Shown: positions 10,176 to 22,524 of the stretch, one piece after another | Position numbering within the stretch: position 1 is the stretch's first letter | Layout: each line of letters begins with the position of its first letter | Source: Nigrospora sphaerica | Lineage: Eukaryota; Ascomycota; Sordariomycetes; Amphisphaeriales; Apiosporaceae | NCBI GenBank assembly: GCA_018287875.1 | Contig: JAGVVL010000002.1 | Location: 7,750,001 to 7,814,000 of the forward strand | Reading direction: 5' to 3' | Length of the DNA: 64,000 nucleotides | Made by a program: the position numbers and the translations under genes | The notes under the pieces: model-generated | Database searches by the model: none | What the model was told of the DNA's origin: nothing | The model's input: the letters and a program-made list of their open reading frames with translations, nothing else

Positions 10176-11265
10176 CTACACCAGCACGAAGCCAAAGACC
10201 GCGGCGGCGGCGAGGGCCAACGAAGCGGCAGAGCCCAGAACGCGAACGGCACCGCTGGCATCGTCGCCACTATCGGGCTTCGCGGCGCCCTCGGTGCTGC
10301 CTGCTGACGTGGAGGCCGGCAGCGACGAAGACGAGTCAGTGGGCGCGGGGCCGTTGCTCGTGGGCGCGCTGAGAGACTCGGTCGGTAGGGCGGTGGCGGC
10401 GCTCGAGGACAACGTCACGACGGGGGCGGTGGTGTCGGGCTTGCCACTGGCCACGTCGTCCAAGTCGAGGAGGCCGCGCGCGTACTCGGCGGCGGCGTCG
10501 GTGAACACATCAAAGTAGGATAGGTGATCGCTAACCTCTTTGCCGCCGGCGCAGATGGGGTCGCCAGCGACACACCAGTCGCGGTAGACGGCGGCGAACT
10601 TGTCGAGGCGCTCCAGCTGGTCGGTCGGGCGCGGGAAAAGACCCTGCATGTCGGCGCCGCTCTCGCCGTTGTACGGCTGCCCAGCCGTGTGCCGAGTGTC
10701 GCCGAAGGTGAGGATGGCCTTGACTGTAAGTCGTCGTGTTAGTGATTCGGGCTTATATCGGGACGTCGGAGCGGGCAGACTCACCAGCTTTGCCAGCCTT
10801 GCTCTCGGGGTCCAGCGGCGTGACGCTCTTCTCTACACAATCCTGGAAGAAGGTGCCGCCGCCTCCGCTCAGGCCATCGCCGACGACATGGGCGCCTTGC
10901 GAGTAGCCGCTGACGACGAGCTGGGTATCGGGGCATTTCTTGTTGTAGGCCACAATCTGCTTAACCATGTTGGTGCCACCCTCGTGGACGGAGTCGCAGT
11001 AGGGGTCCGGAAGCATGTTCTGCATGACGATATCCTCATAGTCGCAATTCTTGATATCCTTGCAGATGGCGTTGACCAGTTTGCCCTGGCGACCCGGGTA
11101 GGGCTCATTGTTGCCCTTGGCCAGGAATACGTGCACGTCGGTGCATTTTCCGGTACCCGTCTCCTGGCGTGCGTTTAGGGCGGCTGCTGGCGACGAGGCT
11201 ACGGCGTATGCTTGGCCAACGGCCGAGAAGAGAGCAAGCGTGCTCAGCGGGCCTGCAGACAACAT
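10176..11265 (-). CDS. Secreted, probably GPI-anchored CE5 esterase (cutinase family)
   Basis: Two exons (10785-11265, 10176-10723; GTGAGT donor, CTTACAG acceptor) give 342 aa. The start is MLSAGPLSTLALFSAVGQAYA, a signal peptide. The mature part has the CE5/cutinase fold: CTDVHVFLAKGNNEPYPG, the nucleophile motif GYSQG near 120, the paired cysteines around GDPIC carrying the catalytic Asp, and the His in DHLSYFDVF. CE5 enzymes are Ser-His-Asp esterases that act on cutin or on acetylated xylan, and this one could be either. A Ser/Thr-rich linker and a final hydrophobic segment (AASLALAAAAVFGFVLV) with no charged tail look like a GPI-attachment signal. That would place the enzyme on the wall or plasma membrane rather than free in the medium. 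A second CE5 gene lies at 36-37 kb. Confidence 0.88.
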
Positions 11266-14200
11266 GGTGATGGTGTCCGTCGGTGGGTGGCTCCGATCCT
11301 TGACGGGTTCACAACTGGAACGACGCTCTCTCCTGGTCAACGGGAGGACAGTTGGTACTTGGCGAGGGACCGAAGGTTGTTACAAAGCAGAGCGAGCGCT
11401 GGTTTCCTGATTATCCTTCCTTGCGCCCAATTCAAGCGACGGGAGAGGCCATCCTTTTGATAGCAACGGGCGTCTTTGGCGGCTAGGTTGCATCTGGTGG
11501 GTTGGATCCGGTTTAATCAGCTGCCCACCCATGACATGATAAGCTCATGGAAGGTCCCCCTTCCTCAAGGGGCAAGGCGCAGTCGTTATCCCTGTCTGCC
11601 AGGATTCGAAGCGCTGGTAGATCATGGACGGGGGTGCTGTATGGGAGCCCAGGACGATTCGGTTGCGGTCGAGCTGGCGTCCAGCGCCGTGGGCTGGGCA
11701 GAAAGGGCAGAAAGGACAGTTGGTGGCCTGGGTCGCGCCAGCCGGTCAGCCGAGTTGGATGGCGACAACCGGTTGAAACAACAAGGAGAAGGATGACATA
11801 GGCGATGAAACCGAGAGGGAGGCATTCCCAGCTCCTGGCAGAAGGTGGCGGGTAGGCTGGAGGCTGGCTCCTGGCCGGCCGAGGGGAGGCAACAGCGGTG
11901 GATCCCAGGAGGCCCTCCCTCCCTTGTAGCTTCACGCGAGTTGGAGGTGTCATTGGCCTCTGCTCTCCACCCACGATGACAGAAGGGGGGGTCGCACCGG
12001 AACATCGAGAGCGTCACCGTCCACCGTGCCAGCCTTGCTTGCGACTGACCAGCCGAACCCCGTTCTCTCCGCATCTTGGCATTCACTTTCCACCTGCAGG
12101 CTCGGGTGGTATTGCAGCCCTTGTTCTTTGGTGTTCCGCTGTAAGCGCGAATGAGGTTCTCGAGTGCTTTGGTACTTGAGTATTAAATAAAGAGGTACGT
12201 AAGTAAGGCAAGTACACACACTACGTAAGCAAATGGGATAATACCCGGCGCGTGCATGCGAACTCCAATCCAGCGCTCTTGGCTCCCCTGCCGTGGCTTA
12301 TACCTGCCTTGTCGTCAGCCTGCAACTACCCTCCAAACGGGAAGGAGCCCACCAACTGCCCAACCTCCGGTCTCCATGCCCACCTCATCTATGGATGTGT
12401 TGTATTCTCCGCGGGCAATACATGGAACCAGGCTTCACGCCCGTGCCATCCAGGGTCCGGCGAACCGTTCGTTTTCGCCTTGCCGTCCAGCCGCCTTCTT
12501 TTCTCGCGAACTGCACGATCAACAGGCGCACTTACCAAACGATCTCGTGCTAAAAGGCGCTATTGGGCAAGGATCGGGGCCACGCAACGCTTGTATGAGT
12601 TGATCAGCGGAGCCGCAACGGAGGCCGACCAGATAACGAAAAAAAAAACGCCGAGCTAGTTTAACCGACGACAGCTGAGGCCAAGCGAACCCTCCCGTGC
12701 CCTCCCTCCTCTGAACCAGCTGCCGCCGGCGCTTCTGAAACCGAACACTACAACCCTCTTTCCACGAGGCCTCATTGTCCACTTCCGGCGGCAGTGGAGT
12801 CTCGGCGTGATTGATCGGCACGGAAGCTGCGTGTTTCCCCGAATGCGAGAGCGACTTGCTTCTACAAATTGGCGGGGCGAAACAATCCAGAACAACAACG
12901 AGCAGAGCGCATCCCCCGCTGTTCGGAAACCAGAGCTAAAAAAAAAAAAAAAAAAGGTTTCGCTGCGCCCCCCCCCCCCCCCCCCATGCCATCAACACCG
13001 CTTCTAACAAGAATAAAACCAACCGTGCTATGTCGCGTACCGAGGTTGTGCACTTCTGGGTCGGATAAAGAGAGAAGGGTTCATTCGCTCTTCTCGTGTC
13101 CAGTCCCACTCGGCCCCATCAGCCACCGGCGGGAGAGGTCCATCTGGACGGGCTTGGTGCTCGTGTGAGGCCGTCAAGCGATACGAACTCGCAGGCGGTC
13201 GGCGCCGGCTTCTGACGTAATGTGACAGCTGAGCCCTGCTTCTGGAGACGGCAGCCTAATGCGGCTGGGATTTCGCTCGTGCATCGCACCATGATTCATG
13301 AAAACAAAAGGAGAGGAACAGACAGAAGAGACCCTGCCAAGCCGCAAAGCAGGTCACAGCTCTCAACCGCCGGGCCTGTGCCTCCCGGTCTCCATCAATA
13401 ACATCATTGTGGCCCCGGCTGCTTTGTTCCGGGTAGTGGGTTATTGATGCGCCCATAGTACTCCGTACAGGAGCACCACTACTCCTCCGGAAAGCCGAGT
13501 ACTGTGTATTCGTCACAGATGCGCCAACGGGGTGGCAAGATGCCCTTCCTACGCAGCCTGCTTTTTCTTCACGGGATGGGGGTAGAAGGCGGCTACGTCA
13601 AAACGGCCACGGCTGTTATTCTTCCATCTTTCCGCCGGTGGAGAGACAAGGAGTTGCCGGTTGCATCGGGCAATTGGCCCGCCCGCTTGGCGCTTTTCTC
13701 GTTCGATGCTCTTCTTGGCTCCGCCCAGGCATCGTGAGGCCCCCAGTGGCTTCTGTTTCTTTTTCTGTTTCGGCCTGCCGGCACCATAGCCCACCGTGCC
13801 CCAAAACGTGCAGCGGAGCGTGGTCGTTCGTGAGCTCGGGCTCTCGAGGGGGAATCTAGCGTGTGAAATGCCATTCATTCTACCCTTCAAAACGTGGGCT
13901 CGTACGCCGTGCGGGGGCGGTGGCAGGGCCCCCAAAGCCCGCAGGGAGAAATCCAACTGCGCATTTCACCCCTGGTTTCGTGGCGGACAGGATGCAAGAA
14001 CCCCAGCTTCACAGGTAAGCCGTGCCAAGGGGGAGAGGGCCGACGGAAAGGGCATAGCCTCTGCCGCCTCAGCCACTGCAACTGCAACCATGGATCTTGC
14101 ATCTCGATCGTCTGGGTGGGATGGGCGAGGACGACAGCATGGCAGGCCACCGCCGGTCAGCATCCTCCATTGACATGCCAAGCCCAGTAAGCATCTACCG

Positions 14201-15683
14201 CCTATTGGCAGGATGCAGTTGCTGATAGGTATGTAACCGAAATGGCGAGCAGAGAAAGCGTAGAAGAAGGCAGGTACCACCACACGTACCGGAGCTGCTG
14301 AGCTGCTGGACTGGCAGCAATCTCGCCTACCGTCCAGATACAGAACCTGGGCTGGCTTACCATATCTGGCTACGCCCTGCCGTCCCATTGGGCCTTTCGA
14401 CGGGCCTGAGATTGGTACGACTCAACGTCGCATCGACCCCCCTGGGACGCTCTCCCTTTTTGGCAACTGGCCGTGACCATCATGGCCGTGGGCGGTATGG
14501 CCGCTTTTCCTCGTGCGATTCTTTCGGTCCCAAATCTACGCAATGGGCCGTGGCTGCCCAGTAGGGCAACACCAGGCCCGAAGCCCGAAATAGAGTTGTA
14601 TTGGCCCGCCTTCTCTGCATTGACAACCGGGCTGCTGGGCTTAGTCGTGTCCAGGTATATGCTAGGCACTTGGCAGTAGAGTAATGGTTCCCCGGGTGTT
14701 CTCCATGGGTGCATTCCAGAGGCGCGCGGCAGATATCGTCTGTCATGTGAGGGCGAGCCGCATGCAGGCGCACGGGAGCCAACGGTGGTTCCCCTTGACG
14801 CAAGCGGAGCAAGACAAGAACAGTCTTTCTCCAGGGCGAACACCGCACCATTCGCACGCACGCACGCAAGGTTTCCTTGACCTATCGACCAGCAGGCGGC
14901 GTATCGGGCAGATGGAGCACATGGGGGATTTCAATCGGAGAGTTAGCACCCGGAGCCGCTCGCTCGGGCGCTCCCTGTAACTGCTCATGCCTCCGGAAAC
15001 CCGGCTGGCCGGGGAGGGGTCGTAAGCTCGATACCGCGCACGCGGGCATGTCAGCTGAGTGTTTCTTTTCCTCGCGCAGGGCTGAAGCTTGACTCTTTTT
15101 TTCTTTTCTTTTTCGCTGCCCTACCGGCCATGTCCAAGGTTCCACGACGGCAGGGGCCGCGACCGATGAAACCTTTTTGCCGGGAGGCTCCGGGGCCGAG
15201 CGAAAACCTACTCCGTTGTAGCATGAGTCATGTTGCGCAGCCGCAAGTGCCGTCAGCTCGAACGTCCCTTGACGTGATCGCCTGCCATGCTGAAACCTTA
15301 CAGCACGACGAGTGGTCCGACATGGGCCGGCAGAAGTGCACCACGCCAGAGGCCTTGGTTGAGGCGCAGGTAGGTCAGTTCGTGCTACAAAAGTTCGCAT
15401 CGGTATTGTAAGCTGTTTGGTATTGTACGTCTTGTGGTGGGTGTGAAACACGGTGTCCAACGCCGAGCCCCTTGTACTCGTCCCCTATCCGATACGAGTG
15501 AGATGCAGCAGTCGACCGAATCTCGTCGCATCCATTCCTAGGCCAAAATCCCAATTTGTGACCTTGCACTCTCAAATCATCACTCGTAAATGGTATCTTA
15601 AGTCTTGAGGCCCCCAGCCACGCCTGTTTCCATCCAAGGTTGTGCGAATCTCCCATCCCTCCCTCCCCGAGAGCATGCTGCCC
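11266..15683. other. Long gene-empty region
   Basis: This is 4.4 kb between the 5' end of the CE5 gene and the 3' end of the homeobox gene. ORFs of 100-190 codons exist on both strands but overlap each other, lack conserved motifs and are rich in Arg/Pro/Ser. I could not link them through splice sites into a family. It may hold a long CE5 promoter, a noncoding transcript or a poorly conserved gene. The only distinct structure is a paired poly-A/poly-C tract at 12938-12985. Confidence 0.4.
12938..12985. repeat. Adjacent A18 and C18 homopolymer tracts
   Basis: The + strand has 18 consecutive A (12938-12955), a 12-bp spacer, then 18 consecutive C (12968-12985). Both are prone to slippage and to assembly or sequencing length errors. 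Confidence 0.9.
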
Positions 15684-18600
15684 TCAAAAGTCTGAAGTCG
15701 TCTGACCGCGGGCTTCAAAATTCTCGTTTGACTTCCGGGCCAGCTCATCCAGTTCCTGTTCGGTGAAATTGAAATCCATGTCGGTCATGAAAACACCCTC
15801 CTGGTCCGGCGTCTCGGAAATCATGCAGTCCGTAGCCGCAACGCAGGGCTGCTGAGACTGGCGCGGAACGGCACCGCTAGTACTGGTCGTAATGGGCGAG
15901 GTGAGCGAGTCCTGCTGGACCACGCTCTTAAACTGCGCAAGGAGGATTGCGTCGTCGGCCGACGTTGACTGCATGCCCATGATGTCGCGAGCGCGTGTCC
16001 GTAGCTGCTCGTCCGTCGGGAACACGCCTGTCTTCTGCACCTCGCGCTTGACGTAGGCGCTCAGCCCGTTCTCGAGCTCGCGCGAGCAGAATACCTTGGC
16101 TGGCGCCTCGTAGCGCTTTGTGAACGTTTGAAGAAAGCGATTGGCCGTCGCCGCATCCGGTTCGAACTCCTTGGATCCCTCGTGGCAGAGAATTTTCGGG
16201 TTGCTGTCCAGCGGCGCGAAGGCGGCATTGGGGTTGGGCGCCACGTACGGAGGTGCGAACCCAGTTCCGCCCGCCGATAGCGACCACGGAAGCTTGTCCA
16301 CGCCCAAGCCTGTGTTGCTGTCAGGAGGCAGGATTCCGACATCTCTCTTGAAGCGTTGCAGCCATTCGACGTTGTCGGCCGCCGTGTGGTTCCAAGGGTC
16401 GTCACTGGGCCGCATTAGCTTGAGGCCGCCGTCGTCACTGGCTGGCTACCAGGGTAAGACTTACTCATCGTAGACTATCCATCGTGCTTGATGCTGGAGT
16501 TCCTCGTCTGTCGGAATGTGCTGGCTGGGGTTGTTAGCCGACATTGTTGCGACTGCGAAGCGCTTGAGGTCCTTGGCCAAGCGGCGATAGCAGTTGGTAT
16601 CGTTCAGAAAATTTGGGCCGGGCATGAAGTCTTGGTGTAGTCGACCGACTGGGCTCGCCGTCAATGTGTGGGCCGTGGATATAGGCGTCACCGGGCTTGC
16701 TGTTGAGCCTCCCGCTGGTGCCTGTAGAGAGCCCGTAGTGCAGCCAGCGGGCGAGTTGCTTGACGTTGACTGGGCCATATGTGGTACACGGGCAGGGTGT
16801 CTGTCCCGAAAGCTGCTAAGCCATTCTGAATCATCGGCAGCCGTCTGATTCCAGTCATCGTCGTTTTCGTAGATGATGATGCGAGCTTGTCTTTGCAGGT
16901 TGGCATTCGTCGGTTCAATCCCAATCGCGCGCTGGAGCTGCAGATACTCGCTCAGTTCGTTGTCTAGTCTGCTGTAGTTGTGGATTGTCGAATCGATGGT
17001 CTTGGGATCTTTGGAGCGCTGGAGAACGTTGACCATGTCCTCGGTTCGCGGCAGGTGGGCTCGCTTCCGAAACTCGGCCAGCCAATGATTGTCGCTGTAG
17101 ATGAGACGAAGTAGCCAGTTCGCAATGCCTTCGCATGGGAGTCCCGACTTTTCTTCCATCCGCCCGATGATCTTGCAGGCTTCTTCCTGAAGCTCGTTGT
17201 CGATAGCGGTTAAGCCCAGTAGCTGGCGTGCCTTTACGAAGTCATGTAGATCTCTCTCAAGATCACACGACTCGAAGATGCTATTCTTGGAGTTGATCCT
17301 TAGATGAGACATGCGACCTTCCAAATGGCTCGTGGGCCGGAACATGGCCGCGGTGGCTATGGGAATGTTGGACACAATCAAGTCACGCAGCCATGACTGC
17401 GGCTGTTGATCCAGGTTGTTGGCGCGGAGCTCGGAGCCGTAGATGATACGACATGCTTCTTCTTGTAGCTCTTCATCAGTAGGCTGGCGCTGGTGGTCAA
17501 CCGCAAAATTGGCCGCCCAGTATCGCAGTTCGTGCTTGATCAGTGCGTATGCATTGTTCGGCGTTGCCGACGGACTCTCGCACGCCGTGTAGGGCAAGGG
17601 GGAGTTCCTCTCGTCGTGAATCAGGTCTGTGGTGATGCCATTAGAACAGGCCGTGGGTAAATAGGCCGGACAGGTCTCTTACAGGGAGGGATTGAGTTTT
17701 CGACCATTTCGAGCACGGGCGCATCGAAACCCCAGTCTCCTTTCCACTGGGCCATAGTCTGTCCTGACTTGAAGTGCTCGGCGAGGTGGTCAACCCGCAT
17801 CGACCAGCTGTCCAGTACGTCGCCACAGAAACCGCATCGAGAGCGAATGGCCGGCGTTGCCACACGCCATCTGTCCATGGCAGCTGGTAGAAACTTGACG
17901 TCATGCACGAGTTTGAGGTGCTGTCGGAGGTGGTCTTTTCGGTAGAATGTCCGCTCCTCGAGCGATCGTTCGGTGCAGCTCGAGAAGTTGTGCGACTCGA
18001 TGTGGGCGTCGTCTGGGTTGGCCTCGCCACAGAATACACAACTCAGAAGCCCGGTTGCGGGGTTCACAACCTTGGGGCCATCCGGTGAGCATACCCAGCG
18101 CTCGAGGGAGAGGTGGAGAGATTTTTCATGCCTCTGCCAGTCATGTTTCGTCCTATAGGTCTCGGTACAGAAAGTGCACTGGAACGTTTTGAGCGGCTCC
18201 TGCAGTTTCTCCTCGGGCCGGGGGGCAATAGCTCGCCGGCGGCGCCGCCGACCCCGGGTCCGAGCAAAAGACGGAAGGGACCCAAAAGAGCCCCGTGATT
18301 GGCGCGAGAAGGACGAGGCAAAGGAGCCGCCGCTTGACTGTGAGCGCGACAAACTGCTGGCGGACGACTGGTTGCAGAGAGACCGGCCTGATCCATCATC
18401 CGAGTACCCGGACCAGTACGGACTGTTGATGCCAGAAGCCGAGGAAGGGTTGGAGCTCGAAGCAGTGACGGCGCGGGCGATGGCCGTCACGGAGGCCGGC
18501 TCGTTTTCAGGGGGCGAGTTGGCCCAACGCTGCAGTGGATTCATGTCGCCGAATATTCCCGGTGTTCCTCTTCGCTGGGGAATCTCCATGGCACTGGCAT

Positions 18601-19471
18601 AGCCCCTACCGACATGCGGTGAGGTGGACCGGACTATGTGTATTTTGCCTCTGCGGCGAGCGTTCGCCAGCCAGTTGGTAATTTGCGTCTTGTTCAGACC
18701 TGTAATCTTCTGGAGACTTTCCTTCTCTTCTTCAGAGGGATAGGGGTGCCGGCTGTGCGTTGTGACCCAGTTCTTCAGCACCTTGACCGACTCGCGAGAG
18801 AAACGGGCGCCCACCTTGGGCAGCATGGGACGGGGTGCCACAATGTTGTTGTCCGACTGGTCTTGGTCAATTACTGCGTCCTGGGGGGTCTCCAGAGGAG
18901 GGGCCAGCGTGCTGTTCATGGTGGCGGCCAAATCATCCTCATGAAGAATCGAGGTGGCAGGTCGATCGCCCATGATAGGCCATGGGTTGGCCGGAAAGGT
19001 CTCTCCAGCCTCGGACCTAGTGGTCTGCTCGTCCGGTCCCAGGCTGCAGCCACAGCGCAGAGCAACACAGCTCGTACAGTAGCCCTTGAATTTACCCTCT
19101 CGGATGCGTTTGCATGAGTAGCCACCGAGAGCGCAGTGGGTGCAAGGAACGGGCGGCGATTCCCAGTACAACTCTGACGGCGGCAAGTCGGACACGTGGG
19201 CGACAGGGCCCTCGAGCATGGGGGTGTCCAGGGCGGCCTGGGGCATTTGGTGGGTGGACTCGAAGTGTTCAAGGGCCCAGAAGGACCAGTCATCGCCCTC
19301 TACGTCGCCGAGGACCAGGTCCATGTTTGTCTCGCCACTGGTGACGGGCAAGGGCGCGAGGTCGGGCAAGGGCGCGGCGTCGGGCGAGCCGGCCAGTTTA
19401 AGGTCCGAGTCGGAGCCGGCAGCATCCCAGTTGACAAAGTCCATGGCCTGCATCTCGTCAATGGTAGGCAT
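15684..19471 (-). CDS. Homeobox and C2H2 zinc-finger transcription factor with repeated C-terminal modules
   Basis: Three exons (17683-19471, 16465-17626, 15684-16404) join to 1223 aa. A Cys cluster near 108-140 (CTHC...CTSC...CGC) comes first, then a TALE/KN-like homeodomain near 220-280 with the recognition helix TQITNWLANARRRGK. A Ser-rich region is followed by C2H2-like fingers near 430-450, 480-525 and 555-575. Beyond about 620 come five imperfect copies of one 55-70-aa module with the core TDEELQ..A..I and a following W.....F segment. The copies start near 625, 715, 820, 940 and 1095. The last intron was set at 60 nt (16405-16464) because it restores this repeat (DDPWNHTAADNVEWL matches DDWNQTAADDSEWL). 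The protein is a nuclear regulator by domain content; its targets are unknown. Confidence 0.85.
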
Positions 19472-20790
19472 TACTTAAGGGCGTGCGTGACACGGAAGGG
19501 CGTCGAAGGGCGCTGGTATACGGACTGTCATCGGACAGGCGACAGCCTTAGGATGGGAAGGTTTGGGGAAGGGCGTGGTTGTGGAGGGTATGTATGTAAT
19601 ACACGGGGGTGGTTCAGGAAGATGAACAGAGGAGCGAGCAGCTGAGCCGTCCGTTGTGGCGCGAGCTCGCTAAAAGTCGGCGGCCCTTGGGAGTGGTCTC
19701 TCCGAAGGAACCAAGTGCCGAAGAGCGACGAATTGAGTCACCGTACGGGCCACGAGAGAGGCTGGGCCGGTTGCTCTGCCGTCGAGGTCGGAGTGTGTGC
19801 GCGTGGGCAACGGTCGTGTCGTGCTGACAACGGTCCGTTGTGCTCCAGCGGCTGAACGTCTACTGTGTAGACGATGCGGACCCGCCGGTTGTCAAATCGG
19901 CGCGCGCGCCCTTGGGTTGACAAGTTGAGGGTCTGTCGCTCTTGCCATTGGCCGGCGGGATGCGGGATGCGGGGCAAGTGACAAGGGATCGCAAACTAGT
20001 GCTGCCGTTGTCCGTGCTGCACCTGCCCCCTGTTCTGCGAGCGCCGGAGACGCCAGAACATGACTGGTATTCCGGACAGGTTTACAGCATAGAAAGGATA
20101 CCGCTTCAGACCCTGCTACGTCAGGTGGCGCTGCGATGTCGTCCCCAGTGGGTGTTTCTACAACAGCTCAGGTGCGTCAACCGCATCCGTCCCTCGAGTC
20201 GATGTCTGTAGGGGCTATTCCTCTCCCCCCGCCCTTCACACACCCGGCAGGGCGGGGCACGCTTGCTAACACCCATCCGGCCACCCATGGAAAGCACTCC
20301 AGTATAGAGGCTGAACAGGAAGGCCGAGTCGAGGAAAGTATACACAGTAATTGCCCGCGGGACGATCCGGAAAGCGACCATGTTTCCGCCGTCTGCCGCC
20401 CAAGAGGATGCGGACCCAGGCGACGTGCTCGCAACGGGTAAGACTTGAGGGAGGGGCTTTCTACTATATACGCCAACGGCTCCCACTCCGTACTGATAAC
20501 TGACCACCTGTTGGCCTTTATATGACCTGCCTCTACCTGCCTTAGCCCGTTGTCAGCAACCCGGGGATAATAGGCACTGCCCAATCACATTACTACGGTG
20601 AAGCAGCCGACAAACCTGCGACGTTGTACGATTCACTACGAAGAGCCTGCACTATCCGTTACGCCTTCATCTTTCACAAGATCTGCCGTGCAGGGATTAA
20701 CCGCAACCGCGATTTTTTTGGGGGGGCGGCGGCGGCGGCAGGCGACTCAACCCGTCACGATATGGCAAATGAGTGAATGAGTGAATGAGT

Positions 20791-20825
<35 letters not shown>

Positions 20826-21532
20826 CGCGCATGGGGCACCTCGAACAGCATGAGACGAGGCCAAGCCCGCGCCATCACGCAAACGCCACTCTGTGCCAGG
20901 TGCCCTGCCCCGCGCCCAGCTTCGATGGCGTGAGGCACGCCCTCGAAGCTAAGGAGACGGCTAATAACAAAAGGTCGGTAACGAGCTCGGCGAGCTTGTT
21001 TCCGCCATTACTTGGCAAAACGCGGTTGGAACCTTGTCGCCGAGGTTATAGTATGTAAGCATTTTACGTAGGCCCACGGTTCTCGCCGACGATGCATGTG
21101 AGCATTTCCCGACCTAGCAAATCGGTTGCGGCCCGGTGCCGAACCCTCAAAAGGTTACAGAAGAAGAAAAAAGGAAAAAAAAAACTCCCGAGGGGTTTCA
21201 CATTTTGGATTTTTCTTCACCAGTGAAAATCATGTGCTATTCCCTCACTTTGCACTGAGACTTCATAATCAACAGAATCATTATACTCCCAGCTAGGTCA
21301 GGAACTGTAGAAGATTGGGTATCCTGAAGCTTTGAACTCCTAACGCCAAGTGTAGTCCCAATAGCATCGGTGCCCAGATACGACTTGAATAAGGTTGTGT
21401 GCAACAGCACCAAACGCTCGAAATGTGCCAAGGGTTTTTCTCAACGCCGCATCCGTGTCGGTCAAGCCCAGAACATCATTCATCTTTCCAGCGTGACGGC
21501 CGAGGCAGCAACTTTCATCACGGCCACGCGCT
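19472..21532. other. Upstream region of the homeobox gene
   Basis: This 2.1 kb holds the promoter of the homeobox gene and the 3' flank of the type II membrane protein gene. A small ORF at 20136-20441 has no recognisable domain. The right part becomes A+T-richer, with A runs at 21165-21185. A compound microsatellite sits at 20771-20830. Confidence 0.45.
20771..20830. repeat. Compound microsatellite: GAGTGAAT repeats, (GA)n, (GC)n
   Basis: Two exact copies of GAGTGAAT and a third ending in A run directly into about 14 GA units (to 20820) and then five GC units (20821-20830). It lies noncoding, about 1.3 kb upstream of the homeobox start codon. Confidence 0.9.
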
Positions 21533-22524
21533 TTACTTTGATAATATGGCAGCGTGACAATCCTGCCCTATGTTGGGAACCGCCAATGACGTCGTATTCT
21601 GCGGTCCGGGTTTCAGATAACAGTTGCCGGGCGCGGTCCCGTTGAGAGCCAAAGCGCGATCGGTCCAGGCTGGAATAAAGCTGACGCCGGCGCAGGTTCG
21701 GTTTTTGTTGGCGGTCGAGCCGGGAAATTGCTTGGCGGCGTTATCCGACCAGCTGGAGCAGGCGTCCATGCAACCGTCGAAATCGGGGACGAAGAGGGTC
21801 AGCAACGGCGGGTTCGGGGCATCGCTGTTGCACCAGATCTCGTACGTCGCCTTGTTCCAGACTGGAGGATCCCGTTAGCAACCTGGCGGGGGCGTCGGCC
21901 TATCGAAACGGCACACAACTTACAAGGTGATGTGTACTTGGTGCCGGAAACGTCGGTCGCACCGGGCGAGCAGCCTTTGGACAAGCTGGCGAGGTCCACA
22001 GATCCGCCGCTGGACATCGAGTTCCCCGTGCTGTTGCCAGCGGACGCCAGTTTTGCCTCAGCGCGGCTCGCGCGGCTGGCCTGGATGCCGGTGCCCGCGG
22101 CCAAACCCACAACGGCCGCCGACAGGAAAGCGATGATGATGCTGAGGCCGAAGACGATGACGGAGCAGCCCCAAATCCGTTTCTCCGGGCGCCGCCCCAA
22201 GACGGATGCCCCCGTACGCGATCCTCCATAGCCCGAGGTGTGGTCGTAGCCAAAGTTGGAGTATGGAGAGGGCTGGCCATTCTGTGGCCACATGGCATAC
22301 GCCGCGTTCGGGTCATCCTGCTTCACCGTGCTGGAGGGCACGTAGCCATAGCCCGAGGATGAAAGCTCGGGCGCCGTCGGCGGCTGATGGACCTCCGGGT
22401 AGTTATGGGGCGTGAGTTCTGGCGCTTCGTCGTACTGTGCCGATGGCAAAAGTGTCAGCCTGCAACACATGCCATACGCAGTTCCTGGACGCTACGGGCT
22501 CTTGGGACTCACTCTTGGCGACAT
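21533..22524 (-). CDS. Type II single-pass membrane protein with Cys-containing extracellular domain
   Basis: Three exons (22513-22524, 21924-22434, 21533-21861) join to 283 aa. The first exon is only ATG TCG CCA AGA, spliced to TACGACGAAGCG to give MSPRYDEAPELTPHNYPEV. About 90 Pro/Tyr/Gly-rich cytoplasmic residues precede one hydrophobic segment (CSVIVFGLSIIIAFLSAAVV, then GLAAG). A Ser/Gly linker and an extracellular part of about 130 residues follow, with at least seven cysteines (for example DFDGCMDACSSW, NRTCAGVSF, GNCYLKPG). The Cys spacing and CMDACSS are reminiscent of an apple/PAN-like fold, but I cannot confirm the family. A role at the cell surface is inferred from topology only. 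The gene is transcribed toward the homeobox gene promoter. Confidence 0.8.

Noticed and set aside
14882..15460. Minus-strand open frame of 192 codons
   Set aside because: Low-complexity Arg/Ser/Pro string with no splice partner or motif in a region where every frame has similar ORFs.
16461..16480. Stop codon (TAA) splitting the homeobox gene into two genes
   Set aside because: The TAA overlaps a GTAAGT donor, and splicing to 16404 restores both frame and the repeated module.
20136..20441. Small plus-strand ORF upstream of the homeobox gene
   Set aside because: No domain and no conserved context. It was considered as an upstream gene but lacks support.
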